Positions 1-13,125 of a stretch of 64,000 bases of DNA are shown here, piece by piece. Position 1 is the first letter of the stretch; each line of letters starts with the position of its first letter. The notes under the pieces were generated by a model. The model saw only the letters and a program-made list of their open reading frames with translations, had not been told where the DNA came from and made no database searches. The stretch is from Hyperoodon ampullatus (taxonomy: Eukaryota > Chordata > Mammalia > Artiodactyla > Ziphiidae): NCBI GenBank assembly GCA_949752795.1, contig OX457063.1:72756271-72820270 (forward strand), written 5' to 3'. Both the position numbers and the translations under genes were made by a program.

Positions 1-984
1 CAGCTAAAATGGAATGGGTACTGCAGGTACAGATCTTTAGTCTGGGGTGGGGTCCTGGAGCCTTTTGTGAGGCTAGACATTAACTCTTTAATCACTTAAT
101 CATAGGAAGGTCCTAGGAAAGGGGCTAGTTATCACCTGGTTCAGAGATGTTTTGATATTTTAGCAACTGGTACAGCCATTGCTGTTTATTCTGGCTGAAT
201 GCTGGACTTAGATATGAGAGTATAAACAAACTCCCTTTAATGGGGTGCTGTGAAAACAGTGTAGGTAGGCTTCAGCCTTCAAAATTCAGATTAAATCTTG
301 CTTTCTCCATGTTTTCAGGGTATTGCCTGATGAAAGGAACATCTAGAGAAGAAAAGGATAGATTTTGAGTTCTAGAGGGCTTAACTGGGAAGGAGAGAGG
401 TCTGAGAAGGTGAGAAATGGGGCAGGTTGGGCTTATGGTGATGACTGAGGTAAAGAGGATTGTGGAGCATGCTAGGATTAGTCCTGTGATGTCCTGGGGG
501 GAGCTGGTTGCAGACATCTGGCAGCTCCTGTTGATGTGGTGGCCAAGGGTGAGCAAAAGCCTCCTCAGAGTATCTGTAGCCCTAGGACATCTCCTCATGG
601 CTTGGTGGCCAACTGGAGTATAAAGGCCTCCTTGGGGACTGCTCTCAAGTGGCCAGGAGCGCCAGATGCTCTGAGGGCCTCTTTCTCAGCCAAAATGGTG
701 GTGCAACCCCTGCGGGAGGTGCTTTCTCCTATTTGGCAGAAGCTAAGGAGTGCTGCTTCTGGGGACCATCATCAGAGTCAAACATATTTAGACTGTGTGC
801 TCTCCACTCTTGTTACTGTCATTGGCTTAGTATGGACCCTTAGGAGTTTGTGCTGGGATGTTTACAACCAGTCTCCTGATTTCCCTTCTCCCAGATGTGT
901 GTCCTTTTAATTTATCTCCCAGCACTGCTTCTGGTAGTGGGGAGTGGGGAGGATGGTCTTTAAATTCAAATGTGTCTATCCATC
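1..984. other. Intronic sequence, nothing recognised
   Basis: No repeat or coding exon was recognised. Overlapping open frames on + (536-910) and both strands have no family resemblance. A TATAAAGG string at 619-626 has no other promoter feature. Confidence 0.5.
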
Positions 985-1072
985 CTACTAGGAATGTTGT
1001 GAGGATTAATATAACATGTATCAACCTACTAGCACAGTCCTTGTAACACAGTATGTAGCCAACAAATATGCT
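985..1072 (+). repeat. MIR 3' part
   Basis: The stretch ttgtgaggattaatataaca, followed by agcacagtccttgtaacaca, matches the 3' half of MIR. It is ancient and diverged. Confidence 0.55.
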
Positions 1073-1094
1073 TAAAAGCTTTCTTTGGTGATCC

Positions 1095-1560
1095 ATTGCT
1101 TACTGGACAAAGACCAAAATCCTTTGATTGGCACATAAGATCTCCAGAGATTTTACCCTTGCTTTCCTTTTCAGTCCCCTCACTTCCTCACTTATAACTG
1201 TTGTATACCATCCTGTTCTCTAGACATACATATTACACCCCCTTCTTCTTGAAAATGCAATATTCATTCATACAGTCATGTCCTTGCTCATGTTCACTTG
1301 GATCTGTTGAACCTTCAACATTTGATTAATTATTGCTTTCTCTACAAGTCTGCCCTGATGACGTTTCCTACCTCCCCTTAATTAACCCCATGGGTAATTA
1401 CTCCCTTAGCCCCTAGTCCAAACCTTATTTGTATCACTCATATTTGTTTTAGAATCTTCTTCTCCAAGTTGTGAGTTCCTTAAAGACAGAAACTATACAT
1501 TATTCACATTTGTTTATTCACAGTCTTAACACAGTAGGTGCTGAATGAATATGTTGAATA
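1095..1560 (+). repeat. L2 3' end
   Basis: Pyrimidine-rich sequence (cctcacttcctcactta, then tctgccctgatgacgtttcc) leads into gagttccttaaagacagaaa and ggtgctgaatgaatatgttg, the usual L2 3' end order. Confidence 0.65.
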
Positions 1561-2649
1561 AAGGAAAACTCAATACATATTTAAGTTTACATATTGCCTC
1601 TCTGTTATAAAATATAAACTATATTTTGTGTACCATCTTTTTCTTTAATAGTGGAGGCAAATTTTCTGACGAAGCAGAGGAAAATTGGTGACCATGAAGT
1701 TAGTGAGTAGGCAGACTTAGTCCTGTGTTCTTTTTCTTTTACCAAGTGACTTTTATTTGAGTTATCCAGTGATTTTGTTCACCATCGTCATTGCTTTATG
1801 TTGAGTTGTGATCATTAACTTTTGCAGTTATACCCCCAAAGAACCTCAGACAAATGTGGGTTTCTGGTATTGGTTCGGTATGCTTGACCGGGTGGTTTCC
1901 AGTGCCCGCTTACAATTGCAGGATTGGTGTGTGGAGCCTTTGGGAACCTTGGTCAAGATGTGCAATTCCTTTTAGGTCTCTTCGGACCTTGGTTCCCTTG
2001 ATCCTATGAACTGATTAATTATATTTAACAAAGAATTGAGATAATGTAAATCAGACATCAGCAATCAGAATCTAGTCAGAAAAGGGTGGGAAGAGCAAAT
2101 GTGAGATGAGGTGGCAGGAGTGAGTCCTTGTTGTCAGTGGACTAGGAGTGGCGGTAAGAGGGCAAAGGTGGGTTGAGGGGTGATGGAGGCGTCTGTGGGG
2201 AGTGGGCGGGATTGTGTGGACATGGGTAAAGGTGGTTTGGAGGATACAATAGACTGTTGGCTAGTGGTTGGCATGCAGTGAATGAATGGCCAAACAAGAC
2301 TCTTTGGGCACTTAAATGACTCTTGTTCCTAGGTTCTTGCTGTGTACTTAGTCAGAGTCATGGTGTATGTTTTTACATCTTGGGGTAAGGGCATGATCCT
2401 AAGAAGGGACACATTCTTGAGAAATATCTCAGTTTCTTTAAAAATACATTGACTCATAGAGTTGACTGTTTTGGTAGCATTTTGTTTTTATATCAGTATT
2501 TTTTTTCCAAGGTAGAGGGTGTTCAAGGTTTGTGATAGAGCCAGAAAGCAATTCCTCACCCTCTCTGAACTAACAATAAATACCAGGAAATATTCTGAAT
2601 AGAGGACAGAAAACCACTCTTCTGGGTCAAAGTTTTCCCAGTGACTTGG
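1561..2649. other. Intronic sequence, nothing recognised
   Basis: Mixed GC content with G-rich patches near 2090-2240. No repeat or exon was recognised. Confidence 0.5.
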
Positions 2650-2730
2650 GTTGACTCAGGACACAAACCTTAGATCAAGCCTCTTACAGAGACGGTTTTA
2701 AATCCGCTGACTAATTGAGCTACTGGAGAT
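2650..2730 (-). other. tRNA-like sequence, degenerate
   Basis: On the minus strand tagctcaattagtcagcg resembles a tRNA A box and D arm. A TTTAAAA loop, a CTCT-GTA-AGAG hairpin like a long variable arm, and a T-arm-like AGG-TTTGTGT-CCT follow in tRNA order. The anticodon stem is mismatched and the B box lacks the usual TTCGA, so at best it is a pseudogene or an old tRNA-derived SINE head. It may be chance. Confidence 0.25.
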
Positions 2731-2873
2731 AGACTGTAAACATTGGCTTCCATGCGCTCAGAGTCTAACCTGAAGCAAAAGAGCCTGCTGCGTCCTGTGA
2801 CCTCTGGAACAGCTAACCTGTGGCCTGGAGTCAGATCTGCATTAGATTCTGGGCTTTACAGGGTTTTTATTTT

Positions 2874-3206
2874 ATTTATTATTATTATTATTATTTTTTA
2901 AAGAAGATGTTGGGGTAGGATTTTATTAATTAATTAATTTATTTTTGCTGTGTTGCGTCTTTGTTTCTGTACGAGGGCTTTCTCTAGTTGCGGCAAGCGG
3001 GGGTCCCTCTTCATCGCGGTGCACGGGCCTCTCACTGTCGCGGCCTCTCTTATTGCGGAGCACAAGCTCCAGACGCACAGGCTCAGTAGTTGTGGCTCAC
3101 AGGCCCAGTTGCTCCGCGGCATGTGGGATCCTCCCAGCCCAGGGCTCGAACCCGTGTCCCCTGCATTAGCAGGCAGATTCTCAACCACTGCACCACCAGG
3201 GAAGCC
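2874..3206 (-). mobile_element. CHR-type tRNA-derived SINE, older form
   Basis: The reverse complement begins gggcttccctggtggtgcag with tRNA-like A and B boxes (near 3120-3206) and ends in an A/T-rich tail at 2874-2940. A 15-bp target duplication, cagggtttttatttt, flanks it at 2859-2873 and 3207-3221. Confidence 0.9.
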
Positions 3207-3544
3207 CAGGGTTTTTATTTTTGATAGAACGCTCCACAAATAATGGTATCCGTTCTATGGAAAAGAATGTTTATTTGGGGGAGAGATGCTAGAGAAATGC
3301 TGGAGAGACCTGCCTACTATTTTTTTTTTTCCAAGGGAAATGACTGACAGGATTCATTTCCCCAACCTGGGAGTCTTAAGTGCACTTGCTTGGTCAGAGC
3401 CAAGTGCTGCTTGGGCTAAAGCTAGGTTACGGCTGCCTTTATTCTCTCTAACCACAGTCTGTATCGCCCTGTTCAGCACTGCACACGTGGGGACCCACTG
3501 CAGGTTACGTATGAGTAATGGGAGTTGTTGACAGCAGATATACT

Positions 3545-3680
3545 TCTACACTTCATCTACATTATCTCAAATTTTCAACGTAAGTTGTGAAACAGATGAG
3601 ATTTTATGCATGAGAAGACAAAAGCTCACAGTCAGTCACACAGCTAGTAAGTGACTGAGTTGGAATTCAATCCGAGGGGG
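3545..3680 (+). repeat. MIR
   Basis: The core cagtcacacagctagtaagtg and the following gactgagttggaattcaatc match the MIR core and its 3' neighbour. Confidence 0.75.
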
Positions 3681-3689
3681 GTGGTCTCT

Positions 3690-6369
3690 GATGACCTCTA
3701 CACTGGCTACCTCCTGCAGAGAATGTTCTATTGACTGGTCAGTGGTGTGGTTTGAATATGCCAAGGACAGCGCCTATGACAGAAGGATCCCAGTTATACC
3801 TAGGCGAGTAGCTGTGTTCCTGCGTGTAAGCACTGAATTGTCACAGGGCAGGGAAGAGGAGAGAGTGTTGGCCTCCGTCTAGGATGGTCTGTGCTTTCTC
3901 TGTGTACCTGTGGCTTCCTTCAGGGCTGGCACCGTGGAGGGGTCCCCTGGGTGTGTTGTTGGCTGAAGAGTTTCTGTGTTTATGGAGTTGAATCCTGGGG
4001 AGCACTAAATGCCAGTAAGTTCGATCAGGTTTGCAGTCACTGGTTTGATTAGTTGTTGGAATTTCTGATGTTATGTTAAACTTTAAATCCCTGAGACGAT
4101 GTAATATGAAATAACTAGAAATTCAAGGCTAGTTTAGGGGTAGTTTAACTCAGGCTTAAATAGTTATTGTGTCAGATGCTCGAGGCAAATTCATCCCAGT
4201 TAGGGTAGAGACTGTTCTTCAGAATAAGGTAGATAATTCTGTGACATTTTCTAGTTCTTGTTCCAAGAGTCCTAATAAATTCTAAAGGCAAAATATCCTT
4301 TTCCTTCTCTGTGTGGGTCTTTTACTCTATCTAGTTCATTAAAGATGAGAAAAGTTGTGTAACAGGAAAATCACTCAAGTAGTGGTCAAATGATATGGGA
4401 TTTAGTCAAATGTCAGCCACCTATCTGCACGGTGCTCTTTAGAGCTCTTTTTTTTTTTTTTCTCTCTCTCTTTTCTCTCACTCACACATACACACACAGA
4501 TTGTTTTTTTTTTCTTATTACAAGAATAACATGTGATCATTTTAGAAATTTAAAAAATGATACACACAAGGAAGATAATAAAAATGACTTTCAACCCTAC
4601 TATTCAAAGATGAGATTTTAAATATTTTTGGGTATGTCCTTCTAGCCTTTATGTGTGTGTGTGTGTGTGTGTGTGTGCATATGCACATATACTTTAAAAC
4701 AGAAACACACACAGATACTATTTTATCTACTTTTGTTCTCTTCATAATTAATTTTCATTGCCCATTACCCCATCTCTATCCAGAGTGTAATTAACCCAGA
4801 AAGAATTAATTCCTAAGCAGTCAAGAAATTCTAGAATGTGTAACTTACTTAAGGCTGTCTGCTTATTTCTAGACATTTATAATTATTACCAGCATAAAAA
4901 TGTTGCTTTTTAAAGTCAGAGTGGGGTAAGAGGATGGCAGTCATTTTGGCCTGGTGAGTGACCTACCCTTGTGGTCCAGTTCAGATGGGAAAAATGGCAG
5001 GAGACTCTGGAGAGCAGAAACCCAAGCTTATGGGGTCTAGCAATGCATGCAAAAGGAAATGTCTAGATGATCTCAATCTTTTATGTGAGGAATCTGAAGT
5101 CCAGAAAACTCAGGTGGCTTTGTTGAGGCTGAGATTGTCGCAGGGTGGGGGTCTGGCTCCGGTTGCTGACTGCCTGTCCTGTGATCACTGCAGAGCCTCA
5201 AGACACAGACTGAAAAACAAACCACGCTCTTGCTGCTGCCAAACTAATGACCAAGGGAGTAGGCACAAGTGCACTGGGTGAGGTCATGCCTGAAGGTCGC
5301 TGCGTGGATGTTGGAACCTGGCATTCTGACAGGAGTCCTATTAGATATACCATTTTGTAAGTCATTTTTTAAGTCCTGACAGCCTCGTGGTAAAATCACA
5401 GGCTCAACTATGGGCTAAATTATTTGGATTAACTTTGGGTTTCACTTAACATTATCTCAAAATTTATGGTTGAGAAGAGGCTGTTGAGTATAAATTGCTA
5501 ATGTGCTCTGCTGATTTCCATCAGCTATGTGCTTTGACTGACAACAGTGCGGGCCTAGCCCACTGGGGTCTGGTGAATTACATCTGCTCAGCCAGAGTGT
5601 TTCTTGAGCTGGAATTGAAATGCATGGCCCTTTAGTTTCCAGTGTGATGCCAACACTCAGGCAATTGACTTTTGCTCTTCAGTCTCCAGCAGGGGGAAAA
5701 TTATGAAATAAAATGGGGAGAGGCCAGGCATCCTCAAGATTCAAACCCATAAATATAAATAACTGTAATTAATCATATGCAGTCTCTCTTGTCTATTACC
5801 TCTATACTCAGTGTGTCAGTAAGTTTCACACAGCTCTTTAGCGCCCTGCCTGTATGGTTGGTGCGGAATGTTCTGAGTGCCTCAGCTTGTTGAGATGTGA
5901 CCTAGGGTTCTTTTCCAATATGAGTTCAAAATCAGTTCAAGATATCATGAGTTGCTGGGGGGGAAAGTCACCTGCAACGTACCCTAGCCCAAGGGGGAAT
6001 AGAAGTATAAAAAAGACCTCTGCTGTTGGCATTTGAGAGGCTCTCTCAGTTGACACTCTGTTCTTTGTTACCAGCTTGTTAGAGTGAATGGGCTGGAACA
6101 GTCTTTCAAGTGTGTAAGTTCAGCAGACATTTATATTCAAGATTATCTCTGAAGTGTTTGTTTTCCTATTACAGAATCCTATTTTTGATTGTGGTTTACA
6201 TTTTTTTACTATTTTGTCGTATGATTTATTAACTCTTCCTCTCTCTCTCCCCTTTACGTCCTTTTTTCATCTACTCATTATGAACAGGGCTAATGGCGTC
6301 CTTAAGAAAAAGCAACTGCTTTTACTCTTATTTCCTTGGAAAGCATCCTCTATGCTGTAGCTAGGGTCA
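3690..6369. other. Intronic sequence, mostly unassigned
   Basis: It holds a T/CT-rich tract at 4448-4475, a TG microsatellite (4650-4677) and a TATA-containing stretch near 6006. The open frame at 4958-5281 has no recognised motif. No repeat family was assigned elsewhere. Confidence 0.5.
4650..4677. repeat. TG microsatellite
   Basis: About 14 uninterrupted TG units within a diverged, unassigned AT-rich stretch. Confidence 0.9.
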
Positions 6370-6905
6370 ATCTTCTTTCCTCCCTCCCTCTGCTTAAATT
6401 CCATTGTATCATCGCACTGATTAGGACCTTCCACTGATTTTCTATCTCTATCTTGTCAGACTAAACACCTTGCTAGAAGGAAGTCATACATGACTTGGCA
6501 CATGTCTGGCTCTCTGACCTGATCTGGAACCCACTGCCCACATGATACACAGTGCTGCCCCTACATTGTCCAGTGGAGCCCAGGCGTACACCTGCTGTGT
6601 GTCTTTGTATGCCTGTCCCCTCTGTGTAGAAGGCCCTTCTCTTAGGTCCCTGTGTGGCTGGCTCTTCCTCCTCAATTACGTTTGTGCCAAATAACCTGCA
6701 TGGACTTTCTATCTAAAGTAGATCCCTTCTACCCCCAGTCACTCTCCAACCTAATTATGTTCTTCATAGCACTTGTCAGTTTCAAAGTACTCAATTTTTA
6801 AATTGTTATAGGTTTATTTTTTGTTTCCCCCAATCCATGAGAGCAGGGAAATTGCCAGCCCCTAAAACAATGCTGAGGATATAGCAGACATTCAGTCAAT
6901 CCGAG
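6370..6905 (+). repeat. L2
   Basis: The sequence runs ctctgacctgatctggaacc, then tctgtgtagaaggcccttct, then ccatgagagcagggaaattg and a terminal acattcagtcaatccgagtt, in the order of an L2 3' end. Confidence 0.65.
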
Positions 6906-7114
6906 TTGAATCCATGTTGCAAGAATGAATGCTCTTCTTTTCATCTTCCTTAGTTGGCTAGTTCCTTCAGTGATACTTCCCTGAGTTTTGTTGAACTGTT
7001 GCTTTCATTATTTTCTTAGAGCGTACAATTTTAATCTCTCCCTCACCAATGGTAAGTGCATTTTTCATAAACCAGTTTCCAACAATTAATTTTGAAGTTT
7101 TTTAAAAGTGGCAG

Positions 7115-7321
7115 GACTTCCCTGGTGGCGCAGTGGTTGGGAGTCCGCCTGCCGATGCGGGAGACGTGGGTTCGTGCCTCGGTCCGGGAGGATCCCGCGT
7201 GCCGCGGAGCGCCTGGGCCCGTGAGCCATGGCCGCTGAGCCTGCGCATCTGGAGCCTGTGCTCCACAACGGGAGAGGCCACAACAGTGAGAGGCCCGTGA
7301 ATGCCCCCCGCAAAAAAAAAT
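7115..7321 (+). mobile_element. CHR-type SINE, short young form
   Basis: It starts gacttccctggtggcgcagt, continues through the tRNA-like head and the gagaggccacaac body, and ends in an A-run at 7312-7320. Flanks aaaagtggcag and aagagtggcag form a near-perfect target duplication. Confidence 0.9.
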
Positions 7322-7332
7322 AAGAGTGGCAG

Positions 7333-8157
7333 ATAGCTTCTTTTTTGGCCCATTTATCTGCAATCTTTTCCTTAAATCCAAGAGAGCACAGAAAAGAGGT
7401 TCTAGTTGTTTCTAGAGCAGAAGCATACAGCTTTGCCATATTTTTTTTCATATATGTAATGTGAATTTGTTCAGATGAGGCAGAAATGAAATAAGAATTT
7501 TCTTTGTCTTATCTTGGACTATGTGCTTGTATCTGGCTTGAAATTCTTAATCTTCATCGGAGACCTGTGTAGTTTGTTTCATCCACGCTGTGTACCATAA
7601 ACTTCTGATAAGACATTATCTGGTAAGATCCACTGACCTAGAACAAAGGAAGGAAGGGGGAAAAAGGCCCTTGAATAAATACAGCCAGAATGTTGAAAAT
7701 CTAAAAGCTAGAATGCTAATGAGTTGCTCCTTTTGCCTTGCTCAGAGTTATTTATTTGTATTTTAAACACAGTTTTAGCTAAGTTGGCTCTCACTTTTCT
7801 GACCACAGTGGCAACAAGTTAGAAGTGATCTGGAGAGCTCAAAGATCAAAAGGGAAAATTACCATCAGCCGTATAGTTTGAAGAACCAGGAAAACTTTAT
7901 AAAGCAGATACAGGAAGAATTCAAATGGGAACAGTGTGGTTTGGAGCCACTGAGTAAAGGAGTAATAGTATTCAACTGTTCCTGAGGACATTACCCTAGC
8001 AGCATAGTCTAATGTAGATAAGGATGGCTCCAAGCCATCAATAATTGAATTCCTGGTTAATATTTTTAAGAAGACAAAGTATGATTTCTATTTTTGAAAT
8101 ATTTAAATTCAAAATAGTTTAGACTTTAAAAAAAAAACTATAAACTCCATTCAAATG
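7333..8157. other. Intronic sequence, nothing recognised
   Basis: AT-rich, unassigned. No exon-like splice pairing in frame was seen. Confidence 0.5.
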
Positions 8158-8256
8158 TAAGCTCTTAGAAGGCAGGGATTTTTGTTATGTTTGTTCTCAG
8201 CTGTATGTTTAGTGCCTGGCATATGTTAAATGATTAGTTAGTAATTATTGAATGAA
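8158..8256 (+). repeat. L2/MIR-type 3' end
   Basis: The stretch gctcttagaaggcagggatt, followed by agtgcctggcatatgttaaa and attgaatgaa, is a short ancient 3' end. Confidence 0.55.
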
Positions 8257-8399
8257 AGAATGAATGCAAGCCTTAATCATCCAACATTGCTAAATAAATA
8301 GGATATTAAGGTAGTACCAAGTTCAGTGCAGAAGGTTTTTCTTTTCCTTCTGCACCTATTGAATGAAGAAAAACCATAAAATAATACAAATTTAAAGTT

Positions 8400-8540
8400 A
8401 AAATAGATCTGGACGTTTTCAAAGATGCTTCGTTTATAAGTGGAGTGAAGATCAGCAAATTCAAATGATTTGCCTGAAATCACAAAGCAAGTTAGTGGTA
8501 TAGATGGAATTACAAGGCGAGTCTCCTTAATCTCTCCTTC
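8400..8540 (+). repeat. MIR
   Basis: The stretch tttgcctgaaatcacaaagc, then aagttagtggtatagatgga, corresponds to the MIR core, diverged. Confidence 0.55.
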
Positions 8541-9248
8541 TGGAATACCCACTGGTGATTTTCTTTTTTAATATGGTATTTCAAGAATTAAAAGAATATA
8601 GAGGTTTTTGGTGTGTGTGTACTTTTTTGGGGGGGTGGCAGTTTTAGCAAGAATATTGAGTAGAACCCTTGATCTTCTCCTGTGCATGCTATTTCAATTT
8701 TAGACTGTCAGATGCTAGGGTATTAGCTGTGTAATGTTGGTACACAGTATCTCATGCACAATGACTAGACTTGTTTATAGTCTAGTATTTGAAAGCTTTC
8801 CACTTAGGGTGCGTGCCCGTCCTTTTAAAGAAGAAAAGAAAAATCTAAATAGGAGAGGCTTGGAGAGGTTGCCTCATTCAAGTGGGGAGAATCAGATCTT
8901 ATGACCAAGACTGTTTTTTTTATTTTTTTATTTTTTGCTTTATAACAAATTTAATCTGTTATACATATACATATGTTCCCATATCCCCTCCCTTTTTCGT
9001 CTCCCTCCCACCCTCCCTATCCCACCCCTCAAGGCGGTCACAAAGCACCGAGCTGATCTCCCTGTGCTATGCGGCTGCTTCCCACTAGCTATCTACCTTA
9101 CGTTTGGTAGTGTATATATGTCCATGCCGCTCTTTCACTTTGTCACAGCTTACCCTTCCCCCTCCCCATATCCTCAAGTCCATTCTATAGTAGGTCTGTG
9201 TCTTTATTCCTGTCTTACCCCTATGTTCTTCATGACATTTTTTTTTTC

Positions 9249-12200
9249 TTAAATTCCATATATATGTGTCAGCATACAGTATTTGTCTTTCTCTTTCTGA
9301 CTTACTTCACTCTGTATGACAGACTCTAGGTCCATCCACCTCATTACAAATAGCTCAATTTCATTTCTTTTTATGGCTGAGTAATATTCCATTGTATATA
9401 TGTGCCACATCTTCTTTACCCATTCATCCGATGATGGACACTTAGGTTGTTTCCATCTCCAGGCTATTGTAAATAGGGCTGCTATGAACATTTTGGTACA
9501 TGTCTCTTTTTGAATTAAGGTTTTCTCAGGGTATATGCCCAGTAGTGGGATTGCTGGGTCATATGGTAGTTCTATTTGTAGTTTTTTAAGGAACCTCCAT
9601 ACCGTTCTCCATAGTGGCTGTACCAATTCACATTCCCACCAGCAGTGCAAGAGTGTTCCCTTTTTTCCACACCCTCTCCAGCATTTATTGTTTCTAGATT
9701 TTTTGATGATGGCCATTCTGACTGGTGTGAGATGATATCTCATTGTAGTTTTGATTTGCATTTCTCTAATGAGTAAAGATGTTGAGCATCCTTTCATGTG
9801 TTTGTTGGCAGTCCGTATATCTTCTGTGGAGAAATGTCTATTTAGGTCTTCTGCCCTTTTTTGGATTGGGTTGTTTGTTTTTTTGATATTGAGCTGCATG
9901 AGCTGCTTATAAATTTTGGAGATTAATCCTTTGTCAGTTGCTTCATTTGCAAATATTTTCTCCCATTCTGAGGGTTGTCTTTTGGTCTTGTTTATGGTTT
10001 CCTTTGCTGTGCAAAAGCTTTTAAGTTTCATTAGGTCCCATGTGTTTATTTTTGTCTTTATTTCCATTTCTCTAGGAGGTGGGTCAAAAAGGATCTTGCT
10101 GTGATTTATGTCATAGAGTGTTCTGCCTATGTTTTCCTCTAAGAGTTTGATAGTGTCTGGCCTTACATTTAGGTCTTTAATCCATTTTGAGCTTATTTTT
10201 GTGTATGGTGTTAGGGAGTGATCTAATCTCATACTTTTACATGTCCCTACCCAGTTTTCCCAGCACCACTTATTGAAGAGACTGTCCTTTCTCCACTGTA
10301 CATTCCTGCCTCCTTTATCAAAGATAAGGTGACCATATGTACGTGGGTTCATCTCTGGGCTTTCTATCCTGTTCCATTGATCTATCTTTCTGTTTTTGTG
10401 CCAGTACCATACTGTCTTGATTACTGTAGCTTTGTAGTATAGTCTGAAGTCAGGGAGCCTGATTCCTCTAGCTCCATTTTTCGTTCTTAAGATTGCTTTG
10501 GCTATTCGGGGTCTTTTGTGTTTCCATACAAATTGTGAAATTTTTTGCTCTAGTTCTGTGAAAAATGCCAGTGGTAGTTTGATAGGGATTGCATTGAATC
10601 TGTAGATTGCTTTGGGTAGTAGAGTCATTTTCACAATGTTGATTCTTCCAATCCAAGAACATGGTACATCTCTCCATCTATTTGTATCATCTTTAATTTC
10701 TTTCATCAGTGTCTTATAATTTTCTGCATACAGGTCTTTTGTCTTCTTAGGTAGGTTTATTCCTAGATATTTTATTCTTTTTGTTGCAATGGTAAATGGG
10801 AGTGTTTCCTTGATTTCACTTTCAGATTTTTCATCATTAGTGTCCAGGAATGCCAGAGATTTCTGTGCATTAATTTTGTATCCTGCTACTTTACCAAATT
10901 CATTGATTAGCTCTAGTAGTTTTCTGGTAGCATCTTTAGGATTCTCTATGTATAGTATCATGTCATCTGCAAACAGTGACAGCTTTACTTCTTCTTTTCC
11001 GATTTGGATTCCTTTTATTTCCTTTTCTTCTCTGATTGCTGTGGCTAAAACTTCCAAAACTAGGTTGAATAAGAGTGGTGAGAGTGGGCAACCTTGTCTT
11101 GTTCCTGATCTTAGTGGAAATGGTTTCAGTTTTTCACCATTGAGGACGATGCTGGCTGTGGGTTTGTCATATATGGCCTTTATTATGTTGAGGAAAGTTC
11201 CCTCTATGCCTACTTTCTGCAGGGTTTTTATCATAAATGGGTGTTGAATTTTGTCGAAAGCTTTCTCTGCATCTATTGAGATGATCATATGGTTTTTCTC
11301 CTTCAATTTGTTAATATGGTGTATCACGTTGATTGATTTGCGTATATTGAAGAATCCTTGCATTCCTGGAATAAACCCCACTTGATCATGGTGTATGATC
11401 CTTTTAATGTGCTGTTGGATTCTGTTTGCTAGTATTTTGTTGAGGATTTTTGCATCTATGTTCATCAGTGATATTGGCCTGTAGTTTTCTTTCTTTGTGA
11501 CATCCTTGTCTGGTTTTGGTATCAAGGTGATGCTGGCCTCGTAGAATGAGTTTGGGAGTGTTCCTCCCTCTGCTATATTTTGGAAGAGTTTGAGAAGGAT
11601 AGGTGTTAGCTCTTCTCTAAATGCTTGATAGAATTCTCCTGTGAAGCCATCTGGTCCTGGGCTTTTGTTTGTTGGAAGATTTTTTATCACAGTTTCAATT
11701 TCAGTGCTTGTGATTGGTCTGTTCATATTTTCTATTTCTTCCTGATTCAGTCTTGGCAGGTTGTGCATTTCTAAGAATTTGTCCATTTCTTCCAGGTTGT
11801 CCATTTTATTGGCATAGAGTTGCTTATAGTAATCTCTCATGATCTTTTGTATTTCTGCAGTGTCAGTTGTTACTTCTCCTTTTTCATTTCTAATTCTATT
11901 GATTTGAGTCTTCTCCCTTTTTTTCTTGATGAGTCTGGCTAATGGTTTATCAATTTTGTTTATCTTCTCAAAGAACCAGCTTTTAGTTTTATTGATCTTT
12001 GCTATCGTTTCCTTCATTTCTTTTTCATTTATTTCTGATCTGATTTTTATGATTTCTTTCCTTCTGCTAACTTTGGGATGTTTTTGTTCTTCTTTCTCTA
12101 ATTGCTTTAGGTGTGAGGTTAGGTTGTTTATTCGAGATGTTTCCTGTTTCTTAAGGTGGGATTGTATTGCTATAAACTTCCCCCTTAGAACTGCTTTTGC

Positions 12201-13067
12201 TGCATCCCATAGGTTTTGGGTCGTCGTGTCTCCATTGTCATTTGTTTCTAGGTATCTTTTAATTTCCTCTTTGATTTCTTCAGTGATCACTTCGTTATTA
12301 AGTAGTGTATTGTTTAGCCTCCATGTGTTTGTATTTTTTACAGATCTTTTCCTGTAATTGATATCTAGTCTCATAGCATTGTGGTCGGAAAAGATACTTG
12401 ATACAATTTCAATTTTCTTAAATTTACCAAGGCTTGATTTGTGACCCAAGATATGATCTATCCTGGAGAATGTTCCATGAGCACTTGAGAAAAATGTGTA
12501 TTCTGTTGTTTTTGGATGGAATGTCCTATAAATATCAATTAAGTCCATCTTGTTTAATGTATCATTTAAAGCTTGTGTTTCCTTATTTATTTTCATTTTG
12601 GATGATCTGTCCATTGGTGAAAGTGGGGTGTTAAAGTCCCCTACTATGATTGTGTTACTGTCGATTTCTCCTTTTATGGATGTTAGTATTTGCCTTATGT
12701 ATTGAGGTGCTCCTATGTTTGGTGCATAAATATTTACAATTGTTATATCTTCTTCTTGGATCGATCCCTTGATCATTATGTAGTGTCCTTCTTTGTCTCT
12801 TCTAATAGTCTTTATTTTAAAGTCTATTTTGTCTGATATAAGAATTGCTACTCCAGCTTTCTTTTGGTTTCCATTTGCATGGAATATCTTTTTCCATCCC
12901 CTTACTTTCAGTCTGTATGTGTCTCTAGGTCTGAAGTGGGTCTCTTGTAGACAGCATATATATGGGTCTTGTTTTTGTATCCATTCAGCCAATCTGTGTC
13001 TTTTGGTGGGAGCATTTAGTCCATTTACATTTAAGGTAATTATTGATATGTATGTTCCTATTCCCAT
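9249..13067 (-). CDS. L1 ORF2 protein (endonuclease and reverse transcriptase), intact
   Basis: This is a 1272-codon open frame, close to the usual ~1275. The N-terminal apurinic-type endonuclease shows TLNVNGLN (Asn13), CLQETH (Glu42), GDFN (about residue 143) and SDH (about 228). The reverse transcriptase shows [11 protein letters not shown], the [12 protein letters not shown] motif and the catalytic LFADDM motif near residue 700. The C-terminal cysteine region has C-x3-C-x7-H-x4-C in [18 protein letters not shown]. No stop or frameshift is present. ORF2p nicks target DNA and copies L1 RNA onto it in the nucleus. It starts 58 bp after ORF1, as expected of the bicistronic L1 RNA. Confidence 0.95.
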   Translation of the reverse strand: MGIGTYISIITLNVNGLNAPTKRHRLAEWIQKQDPYICCLQETHFRPRDTYRLKVRGWKKIFHANGNQKKAGVAILISDKIDFKIKTIRRDKEGHYIMIKGSIQEEDITIVNIYAPNIGAPQYIRQILTSIKGEIDSNTIIVGDFNTPLSPMDRSSKMKINKETQALNDTLNKMDLIDIYRTFHPKTTEYTFFSSAHGTFSRIDHILGHKSSLGKFKKIEIVSSIFSDHNAMRLDINYRKRSVKNTNTWRLNNTLLNNEVITEEIKEEIKRYLETNDNGDTTTQNLWDAAKAVLRGKFIAIQSHLKKQETSRINNLTSHLKQLEKEEQKHPKVSRRKEIIKIRSEINEKEMKETIAKINKTKSWFFEKINKIDKPLARLIKKKREKTQINRIRNEKGEVTTDTAEIQKIMRDYYKQLYANKMDNLEEMDKFLEMHNLPRLNQEEIENMNRPITSTEIETVIKNLPTNKSPGPDGFTGEFYQAFREELTPILLKLFQNIAEGGTLPNSFYEASITLIPKPDKDVTKKENYRPISLMNIDAKILNKILANRIQQHIKRIIHHDQVGFIPGMQGFFNIRKSINVIHHINKLKEKNHMIISIDAEKAFDKIQHPFMIKTLQKVGIEGTFLNIIKAIYDKPTASIVLNGEKLKPFPLRSGTRQGCPLSPLLFNLVLEVLATAIREEKEIKGIQIGKEEVKLSLFADDMILYIENPKDATRKLLELINEFGKVAGYKINAQKSLAFLDTNDEKSESEIKETLPFTIATKRIKYLGINLPKKTKDLYAENYKTLMKEIKDDTNRWRDVPCSWIGRINIVKMTLLPKAIYRFNAIPIKLPLAFFTELEQKISQFVWKHKRPRIAKAILRTKNGARGIRLPDFRLYYKATVIKTVWYWHKNRKIDQWNRIESPEMNPRTYGHLIFDKGGRNVQWRKDSLFNKWCWENWVGTCKSMRLDHSLTPYTKISSKWIKDLNVRPDTIKLLEENIGRTLYDINHSKILFDPPPREMEIKTKINTWDLMKLKSFCTAKETINKTKRQPSEWEKIFANEATDKGLISKIYKQLMQLNIKKTNNPIQKRAEDLNRHFSTEDIRTANKHMKGCSTSLLIREMQIKTTMRYHLTPVRMAIIKKSRNNKCWRGCGKKGTLLHCWWECELVQPLWRTVWRFLKKLQIELPYDPAIPLLGIYPEKTLIQKETCTKMFIAALFTIAWRWKQPKCPSSDEWVKKMWHIYTMEYYSAIKRNEIELFVMRWMDLESVIQSEVSQKEKDKYCMLTHIYGI

Positions 13068-13125
13068 TTTCTTAATTGTTTTGGGTTCGTTATTGTAGAT
13101 CTTTTCCTTCTGTTGTGTTTCTTGC

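Noticed and set aside
536..910. 124-codon + strand frame with a TATAAAGG string upstream
   Set aside because: No domain, splice structure or family resemblance, and a second frame overlaps it. Chance is the simplest explanation.
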